DNA of 23,837 bases from Actinomycetota bacterium. GTDB taxonomy: Bacteria > Actinomycetota > UBA4738. Both the position numbers and the translations under genes were made by a program. The DNA is taken from contig VAYJ01000064.1 in assembly GCA_005888465.1 (NCBI GenBank), forward strand, positions 7,303-31,139, in the 5' to 3' direction. The notes under the pieces were generated by a model that saw nothing but the letters and a program-made list of their open reading frames with translations, was not told the DNA's origin and made no database searches. How positions within the stretch are numbered: the first letter of the stretch is position 1; each line of letters starts with the position of its first letter. Of this stretch, positions 1-6,478 are shown in pieces.

Positions 1-298
1 CCGTATTCGCCCGGGCGACGAGCTGGTCGCACTGGGCACCGGGATCCAGGTTCTGCGACGCGCAGAAGACGCGCTTGTTCTGCTCTTGGACCCTCTGGCA
101 CTGCGTGCTGCCTTCGGCAAGGCCCATCTGCTGGCAGGTTGGTATCGGCCCCGCGATGAACTCTCTACCGGAGAGTGTCGTTCGCGCGCTACGCTGGATC
201 CCCCACGCGTGGAGGGCGACGATCGCGACGACGGCGACGGCGGTCCAGACGGCCAACGGCCGGCGGAGCTTGCGAAGCTCAGCCCCGAGCAGGCGCAT
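1..298 (-). CDS. ABC-2 type transporter permease, N-terminal part (runs off the window)
   Basis: This is the membrane partner of the ABC ATPase encoded just upstream. About 99 codons are visible before the window edge. The protein starts MRLLGAELRKLRR, a basic juxtamembrane stretch usual for ABC-2 permeases. A hydrophobic segment follows at about residues 14-32 (rich in A, V, I and W), then a polar, presumably extracytoplasmic loop with several Cys and Gln residues. The ATG at 298 is chosen because a strong Shine-Dalgarno (GGAGG within GGAGGGAGGCGACG) lies just before it. The start lies inside the 3' end of the ATPase gene (20-bp overlap), implying translational coupling. The ABC-2 assignment rests on gene context and the single visible membrane helix, and the substrate cannot be deduced. 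Confidence 0.75.
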   Translation of the reverse strand, partial: MRLLGAELRKLRRPLAVWTAVAVVAIVALHAWGIQRSARTTLSGREFIAGPIPTCQQMGLAEGSTQCQRVQEQNKRVFCASQNLDPGAQCDQLVARANT

Positions 299-1190
299 CG
301 TCGCCTCCCTCCGTCAGCGCGAGGAACCGCTCTTCGAGGCCCGAGCGTTCCGGGGCGATCGACTCCGCAAAGACGCCGCCGCGCCCAAGCGCCTCGTTGA
401 CCTCCCGGCCCGAAGGTGCGGTCACGAGGATCACGTTCGGCGATTCCAGTCCGACCGGATATGCACCGAGCAGTCGGACGGCCTCGTCGAGGTCCTGCGG
501 GCGCAGCGTCACGCGCACCCGCGCGGACGCCGCACGCCCCAGCTCGTCCACATGCCCGACGGCAACCAGGCGCCCTTTGTCCACGATCGCCACCCGGTCG
601 CAGATCCGCTCGACCTCGCCCAGCAGGTGGCTCGAGAGGAACACGGTCACCCCGGCGTCGCCGAGCGCCCGGAACCGGTCGCGGAACTCCCGGATGCCGG
701 CCGGGTCCAGGCCGTTCGCCGGCTCGTCCAGCACGAGGAGCCGGGGCTTGCGCAGGAGTGCGACGGCGAGGCCGAGTCGCTGGCGCATGCCCTGCGAATA
801 CGTCTTGACCTTTCGGCCGGCCGCTTCGCTGAGGCCGACGGTGTACAGGGCCCCGTCCACCGCGCCTGTGGGCGTGGGAGCCCCCGTCCGCGCCAGCACG
901 TCGAGGTTGCGTCGTCCCGAGAGCCATGGATAGAACGCGGGCTCCTCGACCATCGCCCCGATCTCGTGCAACCGGTCGGGGCACGGCACACGATCGCCGA
1001 AGACGAACGATTCGCCGCGATCCGGACGCAGGAGCCCGAGCAGCAACCGGATCGTGGTCGTCTTCCCGGCCCCGTTCGGACCCAGGAAGCCGAAGACCTC
1101 GCCCTCTCCGATGCTGAGGCTCAGGTCGTCTACCGCTGCGCGCCCACCGAAGCGCTTGGTGAGGCCATGTATTCGGATGGCATCGGACAC
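279..1190 (-). CDS. ABC transporter ATP-binding protein (ABC-2 exporter type)
   Basis: A 303-residue ATPase that would drive a membrane exporter in the inner membrane. Visible motifs are Walker A GPNGAGKT (37-44), a signature YSQGM in place of the classic LSGGQ (131-135), Walker B LLVLDEP (151-157), the D-loop NGLDP, and the switch His in SSHLL (about 188). The C-terminal 80 residues form the variable domain typical of DrrA/CcmA-like exporters, with no sign of an importer. The GTG at 1190 is the natural start, because translation from it begins directly with the conserved IRIHGLTKRFGG strand. Longer frames upstream run antisense to the divergent oxidoreductase. The permease gene overlaps its 3' end by 20 bp. 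Substrates of this class include drugs, lipids and polysaccharides; nothing here selects one. Confidence 0.93.
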   Translation of the reverse strand: MSDAIRIHGLTKRFGGRAAVDDLSLSIGEGEVFGFLGPNGAGKTTTIRLLLGLLRPDRGESFVFGDRVPCPDRLHEIGAMVEEPAFYPWLSGRRNLDVLARTGAPTPTGAVDGALYTVGLSEAAGRKVKTYSQGMRQRLGLAVALLRKPRLLVLDEPANGLDPAGIREFRDRFRALGDAGVTVFLSSHLLGEVERICDRVAIVDKGRLVAVGHVDELGRAASARVRVTLRPQDLDEAVRLLGAYPVGLESPNVILVTAPSGREVNEALGRGGVFAESIAPERSGLEERFLALTEGGDDAPARG

Positions 1191-1214
1191 CGTCTGGGTA
1201 GTATCCCCCGCGCG
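1191..1214. promoter_or_regulatory. 24-bp divergent promoter region with a shared -10-like element
   Basis: Only 24 bases separate the GTG of the ABC ATPase from the ATG of the luciferase-like oxidoreductase. In the middle lies TAGTATC (1199-1205). Read rightward it gives the -10-like TAGTAT; read leftward it gives GATACT. Placing transcription start about 7 bases downstream of either box puts both starts within 3-5 bases of the start codons, so both mRNAs would be leaderless or nearly so. No convincing -35 was identified. This is inferred from sequence only. Confidence 0.45.
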
Positions 1215-2222
1215 ATGAGGATCGGCTTGGCGCTCCCGCACTATGACTACTCGTTCCCCGGCGGCGAGCCCCTCACCTGGTCCGCCCTCCTCGATGCCGC
1301 GGTCCGGGCCGAATCGCTCGGCTTCGATTCCGCCTGGATCTCGGACCACTTCTTCACCGAGATCCGCCGCTACGGCGGCCCCGAAGGCCTCTTGGGTTCT
1401 GTGGAACCCTTTACCGCGCTCGCGGCGATCGCCGCGGCGACCTCCCGCATACGACTGGGGACGCTCGTCGCCTGCGCTCCCTTCCGCCACCCCGCGCACG
1501 TCGCGAAGATGGCGACGACGATCGACCTCTTGAGCGGCGGCCGGTTCGACCTGGGGATCGGCGCCGGCTGGTACGAGGCCGAGTTCGACGCGTTCGGCTA
1601 CGACTTCGCGACGCTCGGCGAACGCTTCTCGATCCTCGAGGAATCGGTCGAGGTGATCGCGAGGCTGCTCCGCAACGAGCAGGTGGACTTCGACGGCGAG
1701 CACTTCCAACTCGACGGGGCGTTCAACCATCCCGCACCCGCCCAACCAAATGGCCCGCCCATCTGGATCGGCGGGAAGGGCGGGCCCCGGCAATTCAGGC
1801 TCGTGGCTCGACACGCCGCGGGCTGGAACTCCGTCTGGCGGTGGGCCCCCGAGCCCTTCGGCGAACGCGTGCAGGAGCTCCGCCACGTCGCCGAGTCGGA
1901 AGGCCGCGATCCGGTCACCGTGCGCGTCTCGCTCGGGCTCTACGCCCTCATCGGAGAGGACAAAGCCGACGTCGCGGCGCGGTTCAAGGTCCTCCAGGCC
2001 TGGACACCCGGCGGTGGGATCAACGCGGTCAGCCTGGATGCGTACGCGACCGACACGCTCACCGGCACGGTCGACGCCTGCGTCGAAACGCTTTCGCGAT
2101 TCGCCCAGCACGGCGTCGAGGAGCTGATCGTCTCAGCTGCCACGCTGCCGTTCGCGATCTCCGACTGGTCCATGGTCGAGCTGATCGCGGAGCAGTTGAT
2201 CCCGAAGGCGAGACCGCTCTAG
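1215..2222 (+). CDS. LLM-class (luciferase-like) F420-dependent oxidoreductase
   Basis: A 335-residue TIM-barrel oxidoreductase of the bacterial luciferase-like superfamily, which transfers hydride or oxygen with reduced F420 or FMN. Family features in order are the N-terminal strand MRIGLALPHYDY, the AESLGFDSAWISDHFF segment, the SRIRLGTLVACAPFRHPAHVAK strand and helix, LSGGRFDLGIGAGWYEAEF (about 100-118), and PPIWIGGKGGPRQFRLVARHAAGWN (about 180-205). Length matches the family. The ATG at 1215 opens directly onto the conserved strand; the open frame further upstream is antisense to the ABC gene. The next gene starts 2 bases after the stop, suggesting coexpression. F420 is favoured over FMN by family resemblance and the Actinobacteria-like setting, and the substrate is unknown. 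Confidence 0.9.
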   Translation: MRIGLALPHYDYSFPGGEPLTWSALLDAAVRAESLGFDSAWISDHFFTEIRRYGGPEGLLGSVEPFTALAAIAAATSRIRLGTLVACAPFRHPAHVAKMATTIDLLSGGRFDLGIGAGWYEAEFDAFGYDFATLGERFSILEESVEVIARLLRNEQVDFDGEHFQLDGAFNHPAPAQPNGPPIWIGGKGGPRQFRLVARHAAGWNSVWRWAPEPFGERVQELRHVAESEGRDPVTVRVSLGLYALIGEDKADVAARFKVLQAWTPGGGINAVSLDAYATDTLTGTVDACVETLSRFAQHGVEELIVSAATLPFAISDWSMVELIAEQLIPKARPL

Positions 2223-2224
2223 CC

Positions 2225-2437
2225 GTGGACTTCCTCGAGGCCGCCGTGACGGTCCTCCAGGAGGAACGAGCATCGCTGCACTGGACCGTGATCCAGGACC
2301 TGGCGCTCAAGCGCGGCTACCTGGACCCGTTCACCCAGGGCGACATCCGCAAGCACCTGCTCGCGGCCCTCGCGCGCGGCGCGAAGTCCGGCCGGCTCGT
2401 GAAGGAGTCGACCGGCGTCTACGCCTTGTCCGAGTAG
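2225..2437 (+). CDS. Small stand-alone HARE-HTH-like winged-helix protein
   Basis: A 70-residue protein starting at a GTG two bases after the oxidoreductase stop, so very probably translated from the same mRNA. It has the pattern of the HARE/HB1-ASXL winged helix: an opening helix (FLEAAVTVLQEE), the short SLHWTVIQDLALKRGYLD helix-turn, a second helical segment with DIRKHLLAALARGAKSG, and the terminal wing RLVKESTGVYALSE. Such domains normally sit at the end of restriction enzymes, RNA polymerase delta subunits or helicases. Here the domain makes up the whole protein. DNA binding is a reasonable inference, but the target is unknown. The gene ends 3 bases before the convergent CADD-family gene. 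The HARE call rests on pattern resemblance, not on a profile search. Confidence 0.65.
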   Translation: MDFLEAAVTVLQEERASLHWTVIQDLALKRGYLDPFTQGDIRKHLLAALARGAKSGRLVKESTGVYALSE

Positions 2438-2440
2438 TCG

Positions 2441-3094
2441 CTACTCCGTCGGGTCGACGGCGTCCAGGAACGACCACCAGGCGTCGAGGGCTTCGGCGGT
2501 CGATGCCAGGACTTCGTCCTCGTGGCCGGCGCCGAACTCCTCGATCAGCGCGCGCTCGGCGTTCGAGTGCTCGATGTCAAGCGACGCGTGCGTCTGGAAG
2601 AACCCGAGCGTGCGGCCGTCCGCGATGTCGTAGTGCTGCTTCAGCCCGTCGATCTTCGCCTGGGCGACCTGGGGCACCTGCGCCTCATAGGCGTAGAGGG
2701 CGGCGACGCCGGCTGCTACAGGAGCCTTCGTCGAGGCATCGAAGTAGGTCTCGACGAGGTAGGTGGTCGCGTCGTTGCGGCCTGCCCTCTTCACGTCGTC
2801 GCGGGCGACGCCCATGCCTTCGGCGAACCGGATCCACATCTCGGGGTGGTTCGTCTCGCCGTGCTCCTCGTCCCACAGGTTCTCCAGGAGGGCCTGGCGG
2901 GCCTGCGGGGACTCGGTGCGCGCGTGGATCCCGGACAGGAACCGGGGGAACGTCGACTCGAACGCGTAGTACTGGCGCGAGTACTCCTGCATGGCTTCCT
3001 TCGGGAGCGTGCCGGCCACCCACTTCGTGTAGAACGAGTGGCGGAGCAGGTGCTTCTCCTCGATCAGGGCGTCGATCTTGTCGAGCAGGTCCAT
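2441..3094 (-). CDS. CADD-family dimetal oxygenase, probable p-aminobenzoate (folate) synthesis protein
   Basis: A 217-residue all-helical protein of the TenA/PqqC-like superfamily, closest to the CADD family (Chlamydia CT610). In Chlamydia trachomatis, CADD supplies p-aminobenzoate for folate by an Fe/Mn oxygenase reaction that consumes its own residues. Recalled CADD metal ligands E81, H88, E142, H174, D178 and H181 correspond here, at a constant offset of -5, to E76, H83, E137, H169, D173 and H176. The reported sacrificial Tyr27 and Lys152 correspond to Y22 and K147, and Tyr43 to Y38; Tyr170 is replaced by F165. The ATG at 3094 has a strong GGGAGGGG ribosome site and gives the family length. 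The open frame upstream has no such support. The gene stands alone, convergent with the HARE-like gene. A plain TenA or PqqC role is less likely given the ENLWDEEHGE and FFQTHASLDIEH motifs. Confidence 0.85.
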   Translation of the reverse strand: MDLLDKIDALIEEKHLLRHSFYTKWVAGTLPKEAMQEYSRQYYAFESTFPRFLSGIHARTESPQARQALLENLWDEEHGETNHPEMWIRFAEGMGVARDDVKRAGRNDATTYLVETYFDASTKAPVAAGVAALYAYEAQVPQVAQAKIDGLKQHYDIADGRTLGFFQTHASLDIEHSNAERALIEEFGAGHEDEVLASTAEALDAWWSFLDAVDPTE

Positions 3095-3345
3095 TCGTGT
3101 CCCCTCCCTCTGCGGTTGGGGAAGTCTGCCAGCTTGTCGTGCGGGGTGGCAACTGGAGGGTCCCGGGAGCTGAGCGAGCCGCAGCGCGCCGCGTCGACAG
3201 CAGCCCAGGGGTTGACTGAGCATACCGGCCAAATTATCTATGATGCGGCATATTGCGACTGGTAGATAATTCTGCACAGTATGGCGAGCATCACCCCTCC
3301 GATACCGCCCCCAACCGTCGGCCACTGGCAGATGCCGTGAGCTCG
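3095..3345. promoter_or_regulatory. Intergenic region upstream of the CADD-family gene with an AT-rich inverted repeat
   Basis: This 251-base gap follows the glpX stop and precedes the CADD-family start, both genes being on the minus strand. It holds a conspicuous AT-rich island in otherwise GC-rich DNA. Two 9-base arms, AATTATCTA (3232-3240) and TAGATAATT (3263-3271), are exact inverted copies separated by 22 bases. Their centres lie 31 bases apart, close to three helical turns, so a dimeric or tetrameric regulator could bind both on one face. A rightward TTGACT (3212-3217) is present, but no rightward gene follows it. Read leftward, the left arm provides a GATAAT -10-like hexamer for the CADD gene. 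The rest shows nothing recognisable. Confidence 0.45.
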
Positions 3346-4350
3346 CTATCGGTACTCGATCCGCGAGTACTTCATGAGCTTCTCGAACGCATGCGTCGCC
3401 TCGATGCGCCGGACCGTGCCGGAGCGGGAGCGCATGACGATCGAGTCGGTGACCGCGCCGGCGGCGGTCGGACGAACCCCCTGGAGGAGGGCGCCGCTCG
3501 TGACGCCGGTCGCGGCGACGAAGATGTCTTTGCCCGCGACGAGGTCGTCGGTCGACAGGACCCTGTCAACGTCGTAGCCTGCGTCGAGGAGCTTCTGTCG
3601 CTCGTCGTCGTCCCGAGGCCAGAGGCGACCCTGCATGCCGCCACCCAGGCACTTGAGGGCGGCCGCGGAGATGACCCCTTCGGGGGTGCCGCCCACGCCC
3701 ATCAGGAGGTCGACGCCGGTGCCCTGGTAGGCGGCGGCGATCGCCGGCGCGACGTCGCCGTCGGTGATGAGCATGACCCGTGCCCCCGATTCGCGCAGGT
3801 CGGCGATCAGCTGCCGGTGGCGATCGCGGTCGAGCACGACGACCGAGACCTCCTCCGGCGCGATGCCGCGGGCCTTCGCGACCCGGCGCACGTTCTCAGC
3901 CGGAGGAGCCGTGATGTCGATCGCGTCCGCGACCTCGGGGCCGCCGGCGATCTTGTCCATGTAGACAGCCGCGCCGGGGAAGAACATCGTGCCCCGTTCG
4001 GCGAGCGCGATCACGCTGATGGCGTTCGGCATGCCGAGGGCGGTGAGCCTGGTTCCCTCCAGCGGATCGACCGCGATGTCGACCTGTGGCGGCTGCCCGT
4101 TCCCGATGGCCTCGCCGTTGTAGAGCATGGGCGCTTTGTCCTTCTCGCCCTCGCCGATCACGACGACGCCGTCCATCTGGACACTGTCAAGGATCAGGCG
4201 CATGGCATCGACCGCCGCGCCGTCGGCCGACTCCTTCTCGCCCTTGCCGATCCAGCGAGAGGCGGCGAGGGCGGCTGCCTCGGTGACGCGCACGAGCTCA
4301 AGGGCCAGGTTGCGGTCGGGGGCAGAGGGAGTGAGGGTGGCGTCGCTCAT
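3346..4350 (-). CDS. glpX: Class II fructose-1,6-bisphosphatase (GlpX)
   Basis: A 334-residue cytosolic enzyme that removes the 1-phosphate from fructose-1,6-bisphosphate in gluconeogenesis. Some family members also act on sedoheptulose-1,7-bisphosphate. Family marks are WIGKGEKESADGAAVDAMR (about 33-51), VIGEGEKDKAPML (64-76) and the metal/phosphate motif DPLEGT (95-100). Also present are the GPEVADAIDI segment, LITDGDVAPAI, MGVGGTPEGVISAAALKCLGG and ATGVTSGALLQGV. Length and order are full and typical. GlpX is the usual housekeeping FBPase in Actinobacteria. The start lies 4 bases after the gpsA stop, so the two form an operon joining glycerol-3-phosphate and hexose synthesis. The stop is followed by a 251-base gap. 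Confidence 0.96.
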   Translation of the reverse strand: MSDATLTPSAPDRNLALELVRVTEAAALAASRWIGKGEKESADGAAVDAMRLILDSVQMDGVVVIGEGEKDKAPMLYNGEAIGNGQPPQVDIAVDPLEGTRLTALGMPNAISVIALAERGTMFFPGAAVYMDKIAGGPEVADAIDITAPPAENVRRVAKARGIAPEEVSVVVLDRDRHRQLIADLRESGARVMLITDGDVAPAIAAAYQGTGVDLLMGVGGTPEGVISAAALKCLGGGMQGRLWPRDDDERQKLLDAGYDVDRVLSTDDLVAGKDIFVAATGVTSGALLQGVRPTAAGAVTDSIVMRSRSGTVRRIEATHAFEKLMKYSRIEYR

Positions 4351-4354
4351 CGGG

Positions 4355-5350
4355 TCATCCTTTCAGACAGTCCAGCACGCTCTCGGCGGGGGCGCCGTCG
4401 AACAGGATTGCGTGCACCTGCGCGAAGAGGGGCAGGCGCAGGTCGGTGTCGGCGGCGAGACGGCGGACGTCGAGCGTGGACTCGACGCCCTCGACCGTCA
4501 TCCCTCTGTTGGTGAGCTCCCTGAGCACCCTGGCGGGCTCGCCGCCCTCGCCGACCAGCTCGCCGTACAGGCGGTTGCGCCCTCCGAGGCTCGTGACCAG
4601 GACGTCCCCCAGGCCGGCCAGCCCGCGGGCGGTCTCGACCCGCCCGCCGAGTGAGACCACCAGCCGCTCCAGCTCCAGGAACGCTTGGGAGAAGAGCGCC
4701 GACTTCGCGTTGCGGTACTCCATGCCCGTCACCTTCGCGAGGCCGTCCACGATCCCGACCCCGATCGCGGCGACGTTCTTCGCGACCGTGCAGTACTCGA
4801 CGCCGACCACGTCGTCGGTGACGGCGACGTGGAAGTCCTTCGACCGGAAGACCGCGGCCGCAGCCTCCGCGTCGGCCGGGTCGGCCGCGGCGAAGACGAC
4901 CGAGGAGGGGAGGCTCTGGGCGACCTCGGGGGCCAGGCACGGACCCCCGACCGAGACCACGCGGCCGTGGCCCGCCTCGGCGGTGTAGACCTCGGACATC
5001 CGAAGGTAGGTCTCGGGCTCGAGGCCCTTCGCGACGCTGACGAGTTTGGCCGGCGCGCCGCAGCCTTCGACCACGAGGCGAGCGAGCGTCCGGGCACCCG
5101 CGGAGTTCGCGCCCATGACGGCCATCTCGAGATCCTTCGCGGCCGCGGCGAGGTCGTCGGGGCCGAGGACGGCCAGCGACTCGGGGAGGTGCTCCGGAAG
5201 GCCCGGGTGCTTGCGCTCCTTCGTCAGGGCCGGGAGCACGGCGGCATCGAACGGGCTCGCCCAGAGCGCGATCTGCCGCCCCTCCCTGGCGAGGTGCATG
5301 GCCAAGGCCGTCCCCATGGCGCCCGCCCCGAACACGGTGACCTGTGCCAC
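4355..5350 (-). CDS. gpsA: NAD(P)-dependent glycerol-3-phosphate dehydrogenase
   Basis: A 331-residue cytosolic enzyme that reduces dihydroxyacetone phosphate to sn-glycerol-3-phosphate for phospholipid synthesis. The N-terminal Rossmann motif is VFGAGAMGTALA (6-17). The catalytic lysine is K191 in CTVAKNVAAIGVGIVDGL, and the substrate-phosphate loop is GLAGLGDVLVTSLGGRNRLYG (243-263, with R258). C-terminal GMTVEGV matches the family. GTG at 5350 places the first strand exactly at the N-terminus. A -10-like TACTCT on this strand (5362-5357) would put the transcript start at or next to that GTG, suggesting a leaderless mRNA. The gene is followed 4 bases later by glpX and diverges from the FMN oxidase across 24 bases. 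Confidence 0.95.
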   Translation of the reverse strand: MAQVTVFGAGAMGTALAMHLAREGRQIALWASPFDAAVLPALTKERKHPGLPEHLPESLAVLGPDDLAAAAKDLEMAVMGANSAGARTLARLVVEGCGAPAKLVSVAKGLEPETYLRMSEVYTAEAGHGRVVSVGGPCLAPEVAQSLPSSVVFAAADPADAEAAAAVFRSKDFHVAVTDDVVGVEYCTVAKNVAAIGVGIVDGLAKVTGMEYRNAKSALFSQAFLELERLVVSLGGRVETARGLAGLGDVLVTSLGGRNRLYGELVGEGGEPARVLRELTNRGMTVEGVESTLDVRRLAADTDLRLPLFAQVHAILFDGAPAESVLDCLKG

Positions 5351-5374
5351 CGGCGTAGAGTACCCGGACCGAGG
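5351..5374. promoter_or_regulatory. 24-bp divergent promoter with a near-symmetric -10 heptamer
   Basis: The gpsA and hydroxyacid-oxidase start codons are separated by 24 bases. The centre holds TAGAGTA (5356-5362), which fits TANNNTA on both strands: TAGAGT rightward and TACTCT leftward. Spacing predicts a leaderless gpsA mRNA and a 5' leader of about 6 bases for the oxidase. The geometry closely matches that at 1191-1214. No recognisable -35 is seen on either side. Transcription starts are inferred. Confidence 0.45.
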
Positions 5375-6478
5375 ATGGACGATCGAGGCGACGCGCCGAT
5401 CACGCTGGACGACTATGAAGCCGCCGCGCTGGCGCGCCTGCCGACGATGGTCGCCGACTACTACGCGGGCGGCGCGGGGGAGGAGCGTACCCTCCGGGAG
5501 AACCGGGCCGCGTTCGCCCGCTGGACCTTCCGGCCGCGGGTCCTGGTGGACGTGTCGAACGTGGAGCTGGCCACGACCGTGCTCGGCGCGAAGGTGCCAT
5601 TCCCGATCCTGGTGGCGCCCACCGCGTTCCACCGGCTCGCGGACACCGAGGGGGAGGTCGCGACGGCCAAGGGCGTGCTGGCCACGGGCACGACGATGGT
5701 GGTCTCCACGATCGCGTCCGTGCGGCTCGAGGACGTGGCCGAGACCGGCGCCGACCGCTGGTTCCAGCTCTACGTCTTTCGCGACCGGGAGCTCACGAGC
5801 ACGCTCGTCAAACGGGCGTACGGGGCGGGCTACCGGGCGATCGTGCTGACCGTGGACACGCCGCTCCTCGGCACCCGGTATCGCGACGAACGCAACCGCT
5901 TCCAGCTCCCCGACGGTGTGGGCCTGGCGAACCTCGCCGTGAGCGACCTGCCCCCGGAGGACGAGGCCGGGCGGCCGGGATCCAGCCTCTCCCACTTCTT
6001 CGCGGGCGAGCACGACGCGTCGCTCTCGTGGGCCGACCTGCCATGGCTCCGGTCGCTCGCGCCGCTGCCCCTGGTCCTGAAGGGCATCGTGACGGCCGAG
6101 GACGCGCGGCTCGCGGTGGCCGCCGGCGTGGACGGGATCGTCGTGTCGAATCACGGCGGGCGGCAGCTGGACGGGGCGCCCGCGACGCTCGATGCCCTCC
6201 CGGAGGTCGTCGAGGCGGTCGCCGGCCGTGCCGAGGTCTATCTGGACGGCGGCGTACGGCGAGGGAGCGACGTGCTGACCGCCCTCGCGCTCGGCGCGAA
6301 GGCGGTGTTCGTCGGCCGTCCCGTGCTCTGGGGTCTCGCCGTCGATGGCGCCGCGGGCGTCACGGCGGTGCTGGAGATGCTGCGCGACGAGCTTCGGCTC
6401 GCGATGCAGCTCACTGGCACGCCCTCGGTCGCGTCGATCACTCGCTCGCTCGTCGGGCCGGCGGTAAGGTCGGACTGA
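5375..6478 (+). CDS. FMN-dependent alpha-hydroxy-acid oxidase/dehydrogenase (glycolate/lactate oxidase family)
   Basis: A 367-residue FMN TIM-barrel enzyme that oxidises a 2-hydroxyacid to a 2-oxoacid. Residues matching the spinach glycolate oxidase active site are Y30, Y133, D161, R168, K236, H260 (base) and R263, the last two in SNHGGRQLDG (258-267). DGGVRRGSD (291-299) binds the FMN phosphate. The position of glycolate oxidase Trp108 is Ile113 here (STIASV), so preference for glycolate over longer hydroxyacids is uncertain. There is no membrane segment or cytochrome b2 domain. ATG at 5375 is the start; upstream reading is antisense to gpsA. The stop overlaps the ATG of the class V aminotransferase by one base (TGATG), which argues that the oxoacid product, probably glyoxylate, is passed to that enzyme. 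Confidence 0.92.
   Translation: MDDRGDAPITLDDYEAAALARLPTMVADYYAGGAGEERTLRENRAAFARWTFRPRVLVDVSNVELATTVLGAKVPFPILVAPTAFHRLADTEGEVATAKGVLATGTTMVVSTIASVRLEDVAETGADRWFQLYVFRDRELTSTLVKRAYGAGYRAIVLTVDTPLLGTRYRDERNRFQLPDGVGLANLAVSDLPPEDEAGRPGSSLSHFFAGEHDASLSWADLPWLRSLAPLPLVLKGIVTAEDARLAVAAGVDGIVVSNHGGRQLDGAPATLDALPEVVEAVAGRAEVYLDGGVRRGSDVLTALALGAKAVFVGRPVLWGLAVDGAAGVTAVLEMLRDELRLAMQLTGTPSVASITRSLVGPAVRSD

Noticed and set aside
75..1214. A long rightward open frame reading into the luciferase-like oxidoreductase.
   Set aside because: It is antisense to the ABC ATPase and its sequence is unlike any protein family. The oxidoreductase fold begins at the ATG at 1215.
3253..4515. A 420-codon rightward open frame across glpX.
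   Set aside because: It is an antisense shadow of glpX and gpsA, with compositional bias and no domain.
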